In this document: positions 60,635 through 64,000 of the stretch, one piece after another
How the letters are laid out: the number at the start of each line of letters is the position of its first letter
Position numbering within the stretch: position 1 is the first letter of the stretch
Assembly (NCBI RefSeq): GCF_014844095.1
Contig: NZ_CP062163.1
Coordinates: 3,691,501 to 3,755,500 of the forward strand
Reading direction: 5' to 3'
Source: Brevibacillus sp. JNUCC-41
Lineage (GTDB): Bacteria > Bacillota > Bacilli > Bacillales > DSM-1321
DNA length: 64,000 nt
Notes under the pieces: model-generated
Told to the model about the DNA's origin: nothing
The model's input: the letters and a program-made list of their open reading frames with translations, nothing else
Databases searched by the model: none
Position numbers and translations under genes: made by a program

Positions 60635-62120
60635 TTTTTACTGGTTGACCTTTTTTTAATAGAATCTATTATATCAGTAGCCAGGGTAGGACGTACGGGT
60701 GCGTGGGACTTGATCCCGTGAACTAAACTGTCCGCCCCCTACTTGTAGAAACATGTTTGAGGCTGGTTGGGACGCAGATCTCGTATAACAAGCGAAGCTA
60801 TGATACTACATGGAAGACTAGGGGGACTGGTTAATAAGTAGAGGAGGTAAAGATAATGAATCCAGTTGTTGGTCTGGATGTGGCAAAAGGAGAGAGCCAA
60901 GTTCAGGCATTCTTAGATCAATCTAAACCGTATGGGAAGAGCTTTTCAATGAAGCATACCAAAGAGGAGTTAGATCATTTTTTAGAATTTCTAAAAGAAA
61001 TTGAAGAGGTGACAGGGCAGATGCCTATGGTCATTTTAGAATCTACAGGGCATTACCATTCTCCCGTTATTCAATACCTGGAGGATCAAGAGATTCTATA
61101 TATCTTACTAAATCCGATTATTTCTTATCAGGCAAAGAAGTCCAGTTTACGGAAGGTAAAAACAGACGCTATCGATGCGTACCAGTTGTGTGTGCTGTAT
61201 TACAAAGAGGATTTAGAACCTCATAAAATGAGAGGAATTCAGCTATTAGACCTTCGGAATTTGTCCAGACAACAGGAAATTGTAACGAATATGTATGTGG
61301 AAGCTAAACTTCAGTTTCACACCATTTTAGATCAAGTGTTTCCTGAATACCGGAAGGTTTTTGGGGATCTATATTCGAAGGTTTCTTTATTGATGTTAAA
61401 GGAATATCCTACTTCAGAGGCGGTATTAACAGCCGGAGAAAGTAGACTAGCAGAGAGTGTTATAGAGTTCTGTCCTAGCCGATCGGGTCAATGGGCATGG
61501 GAAAAAGCAAAAAAAAATAATGGACTCCGCATCTCGAAATCCATTCCAAAAAAACGTGTATGAAAGTCACGTAATCATCTTCGTATGTATATTGAGTTGC
61601 TTTTTCATTACCAGGGACACCTCTCTGATTTGGAAGATCGTATAGTAGCCCTGGCAAATGAACTGGAAGAATATAAGATCATCCAATCGATTCCCGGTAT
61701 AGGAGAAAAAATCGCAGCCAAGATTATCTCTGAAATTGGTGAAATCGATCGGTTTAATCATCCGAAAAAACTGGTTGCCTTCGCTGGAGTAGATCCAAGT
61801 GTTCACTCTTTCGGTAAGTTTACGGCAACCATTAACCGTATCACTAAAAGAGGTTCGAGCAGATTACTTCATTCTCTGTATCTTGCCGTACTATGCGGCA
61901 TAAGAAGTTCAAGGAACAAAAAGTTTAAAGCCTTCTATGATAAGAAAAAATCAGAAGGAAAACCGGCCAAAGTGTCAATCGTTGCCTGTATGAATAAGTT
62001 GCTTCATTGGATTTACGCTCTATTGGAGAGAAAAGAAACGCTCCTAGATTTAGCCTGATTAACGGTTTTGTGAAACAGAGAAAAATCCTTCCAAAAGGGT
62101 TTTGGAGGGTTATTTGGCAT
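60635..62120 (+). mobile_element. IS110-family insertion sequence
   Basis: The element comprises about 220 bases of conserved noncoding sequence, the transposase gene (60856-62058) and a short right end with a hairpin (AAATCCTTCCAAAA/TTTTGGAGGGTT at about 62084-62112). Ends are approximate since IS110 elements have no terminal inverted repeats. The noncoding block 60635-60775 recurs at 4095-4227. A hairpin with T-run (GGTTAGCCAGT/ACTGGTTGACC, 60625-60650) stands at the left edge and may be a terminator of the invaded operon. In the IS110 subgroup the noncoding region before the gene carries the bridge RNA that guides insertion. Confidence 0.75.
60856..62058 (+). pseudogene. IS110-family transposase with one in-frame TGA
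   Basis: The gene has 400 codons, the normal length, in one frame interrupted only by TGA at 61561-61563. The first 235 residues hold the DEDD-type RuvC-like domain: NPVVGLDVAKGESQVQAF with the first aspartate, MVILESTGHYHSPV with the glutamate, and KVKTDAIDAYQL with another aspartate. After the stop come the helix-hairpin-helix IPGIGEKIAAKIISEIGEID and FAGVDPSVHSFGKFT, the C-terminal domain that carries the catalytic serine. A TGG to TGA change would explain the stop. AGAGGAGG precedes the ATG. Readthrough aside, it should be inactive. Confidence 0.85.
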
Positions 62121-62273
62121 GGCCAAAAATAGTATATCATAAGGGAAATGAAAATTTTAGAGAAAGATATTGACATCCTATTAGCTGGTTAGTTCATTAA
62201 GGATTAAACAGCTGTATTATTCTTATTTGAAGCCAGACACATTTAAATGGATAGAAATTAATCAACTTTAAAG

Positions 62274-62306
62274 AGCCTTACTTCAAAAAATGTAGCAAGG
62301 CTTTTA
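62274..62306. terminator. Hairpins between IS110 and the HD-domain gene
   Basis: AGCCTT and AAGGCT pair and are followed by TTTAT. A second perfect hairpin AACCCTGTAT/ATACAGGGTT lies at 62318-62343. Together they separate the IS110 element from the convergent HD-domain gene. Confidence 0.55.
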
Positions 62307-62401
62307 TATATTTGAATAACCCTGTATAAATTAATACAGGGTTATCAGACTTTTTATAAATGATCAAACTTTCTACCTCGTTACGTTGTCATTTCTGTTT
62401 C

Positions 62402-63040
62402 TTATTCTGACCATGGTGAATGTAAAATACATTGACAGAAATTCTTATTTTTATATTCCGGTCTAAAATGTTTAATAACATCTTCTTTCATATTGCCAAA
62501 AGTAGTTTCTGGCTTATGCTTAAAGCCATCATAAAACGCTGGAATAATTTCCTGTTTGAAATTGTTACGAGGGAAAGCTTTTATAATTTCTTCACGCAAG
62601 TCGTTAGGGAATTGTTCAAAGCCATCTCCCATCACATCTAAACCAACACCTGAAAAGAGTAGTGCTACTTCAGACTCTTTATGTTCTGCAACACCGGGTG
62701 TCGTATGCAATGCAATAGCATCCCATACAAGACGAATCGACTCATCTGGAATTTGATACTGCTGTAAAAAACTTCTTGCTGCATTTGCACCGTCTACTTC
62801 AAACCGTAAATCTGGACTAATGTACTTTTTTGTTAAGCCTAAATCGTGGAATAAAGCACTGACATATAGCAATTCTAAATCATAATTCTGCTTCGCTTTT
62901 TTTCCGTTGACTGCACCAAATAAAAAAACACGATTTGAATGGTTCCATAATAAATCATTTCCGTGTTCTCTCAAAATATCTCGTGCATCCTTTGCTAATA
63001 TAGAATCCGGAATTTTAATACCTGCTACTTCTTGAAACAT
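62402..63040 (-). CDS. HD-domain hydrolase (cyanamide hydratase-like)
   Basis: A 212-residue protein with an HD metal-hydrolase domain. The metal ligands are in WNHSNRVFLFGA near residue 33 (histidine), ALFHDLGLTKKY near residue 64 (the HD pair) and DAIALHTTPGVAEH near residue 107. The arrangement HSxRVFxF, HDLGL, HT-PG is that of the cyanamide hydratase/DDI2-type subgroup. Members hydrate cyanamide or act on unknown small molecules. AAAGGGGATG lies upstream of the ATG. It shares its strand with the LysR gene 115 bases upstream, which may regulate it. Confidence 0.82.
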   Translation of the reverse strand: MFQEVAGIKIPDSILAKDARDILREHGNDLLWNHSNRVFLFGAVNGKKAKQNYDLELLYVSALFHDLGLTKKYISPDLRFEVDGANAARSFLQQYQIPDESIRLVWDAIALHTTPGVAEHKESEVALLFSGVGLDVMGDGFEQFPNDLREEIIKAFPRNNFKQEIIPAFYDGFKHKPETTFGNMKEDVIKHFRPEYKNKNFCQCILHSPWSE

Positions 63041-63154
63041 AATTACATCCCCTTTACAATTTAATAGTTCTCATTTACATGAACTTATATTCATTGTAAA
63101 GAGGAATTCACCATCGTTCAATCTGATTAATTCTATGATAACGATAGATAAAAC

Positions 63155-64000
63155 CTATAATATAGAACTTTGCAAAGAAGTAATCGAATCTTTATCTGTA
63201 TGAAAATGAAGCTTTTCGATTTCACGTACTAATAACTTAATATATTTACGTGCTGCATAATTAATAAAACAATTCTTTTTCATTGTAAGATAAACTTCTC
63301 CATTTAAAGATGGTTTTTCAATATGTTGGAAAAATATATCCTCTGTATTATAAAATTCATATAATGTACGCGAAACAACACTACGACCAACACCACTTCG
63401 AACTAGATTCAAAATAGATTCAATACTAGACGTTTCAACAATAGGCTCTAATTGTTTGCCAACCTGCTCGCTAGTCTTATCAAGTATTTTTCTACATTGA
63501 TGCATACTTGGAAATAAAATAAGAGGACTATCTAAAACAGAGGAAAATGAAACCCTCTGCTCTCCATTACTTTGATTACTAATTAGGTAAAACTCTTCAT
63601 CATACAACTTCGTCACTTGCAACAGATCATATTGATTAAGATGAAAACCAATACCAAAATCAGCACGATTTTCTAGAACGGCCTTTTCCACTTGATCAGT
63701 AGTTTGAATGAACACTTTAATGTTCGGATATAAATGGTTAAATTGAATACACAAAGTAGATACCAAATCAGTTATTTCCCCTGGTAACACAGCAATTTTC
63801 AATTCCCCGATTTCCAATTTCGTAAATGCTGCAATTTGAGAGGACATACTTTGTATGGAACCTTGAATATTCAATGCTTCTTGTTGCACAATTTCTCCTA
63901 CCTGAGTAAGCTCAATTTTCTTGCCAACACGGTTAAAAAGTGGATATCCTATTTCTTGTTCGAGCATCTTAATTTGATGACTTAAAGTGGGTTGCGAGAT
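63155..64000 (-). CDS. LysR-family regulator (N-terminus outside window)
   Basis: At least 281 residues of a LysR transcriptional regulator; the frame is open to the right edge, so the first 15-20 residues are missing. The HTH end is seen as ISQPTLSHQIKMLEQEIG then YPLFNRVGKKIELTQVGEIV, followed by the linker helix and the periplasmic-binding-type effector domain (about residues 90-275; ELKIAVLPGEITDLVSTLCI is its first strand). CysB/CynR-like members respond to small nitrogen or sulfur compounds, including cyanate. Its place directly upstream of a cyanamide hydratase-like gene makes a regulatory link possible. Confidence 0.88.
   Translation of the reverse strand: MSQPTLSHQIKMLEQEIGYPLFNRVGKKIELTQVGEIVQQEALNIQGSIQSMSSQIAAFTKLEIGELKIAVLPGEITDLVSTLCIQFNHLYPNIKVFIQTTDQVEKAVLENRADFGIGFHLNQYDLLQVTKLYDEEFYLISNQSNGEQRVSFSSVLDSPLILFPSMHQCRKILDKTSEQVGKQLEPIVETSSIESILNLVRSGVGRSVVSRTLYEFYNTEDIFFQHIEKPSLNGEVYLTMKKNCFINYAARKYIKLLVREIEKLHFHTDKDSITSLQSSIL

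Overview
The window looks like a chromosomal segment of a spore-forming Bacillaceae member, probably Peribacillus or a close Bacillus relative. Evidence is the low GC content, strong AGGAGG-type ribosome binding sites with frequent TTG and GTG starts, a three-gene germinant receptor operon, an H-type small acid-soluble spore protein, a VmlR-type ABC-F protein, a CcpA cre site and a sigma-54 (SigL) promoter. The genus is an inference; no rRNA is present.

Layout. 1-3.4 kb: xylose/aldose use (xylulokinase end, aldose epimerase, sugar/H+ symporter under a cre site). 3.4-9.5 kb: small genes, a YitT membrane protein, a DHA2 drug exporter, DinB, and several broken genes (GntR, zinc ribbon, DUF5316). 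9.5-14.5 kb: class III aminotransferase, RpiR regulator, GabP permease and a nitrilase-family amidase. 14.8-20.4 kb: TetR regulator followed by Asp/Glu-hydantoin racemase, NCS1 permease, DUF917 protein and hydantoinase/oxoprolinase subunit, which read as an import and ring-opening pathway for a hydantoin-like compound. 20.8-28.5 kb: household and stress genes, vmlR with an attenuator leader, a GH25-LysM lysozyme, sspH, TerC and a BCCT transporter remnant. 28.9-32.7 kb: spore germination receptor operon (order B-A-C) behind a sigma-G-like promoter. 32.9-37.6 kb: GAF-LuxR regulator, two SDR dehydrogenases and a secreted LysM/NlpC-P60 hydrolase with one dead catalytic domain. 38-44.4 kb: EamA transporter, ArsR-type regulator, an orphan 254-residue protein and broken transporters.

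44.8-55.3 kb is an eroding mobile island. It has a tyrosine recombinase remnant at the left, a degenerate tRNA-Val-like gene, several orphan membrane proteins (many frameshifted), an EVE-HNH nuclease of the modified-DNA restriction type, a broken GIY-YIG gene and an IS1182 transposase tail at the right. 55.3-60.4 kb is a complete sigma-54 regulon: PAS-AAA+ activator, 24-bp palindromic enhancer, -24/-12 promoter, ureohydrolase, SSS transporter and class II aldolase. 60.6-62.1 kb is an IS110-family element whose transposase has one in-frame TGA. Its upstream noncoding region, where a bridge RNA would lie, recurs alone near 4.1 kb, and a scrap of the transposase gene is at 41.4 kb. The window ends with an HD-domain protein and a LysR regulator cut by the right edge.

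The strongest leads are the hydantoin/thiohydantoin cluster, the IS110 noncoding copies, the vmlR attenuator, the sigma-54 control region, the EVE-HNH nuclease inside the decayed island, and the dead first NlpC domain.
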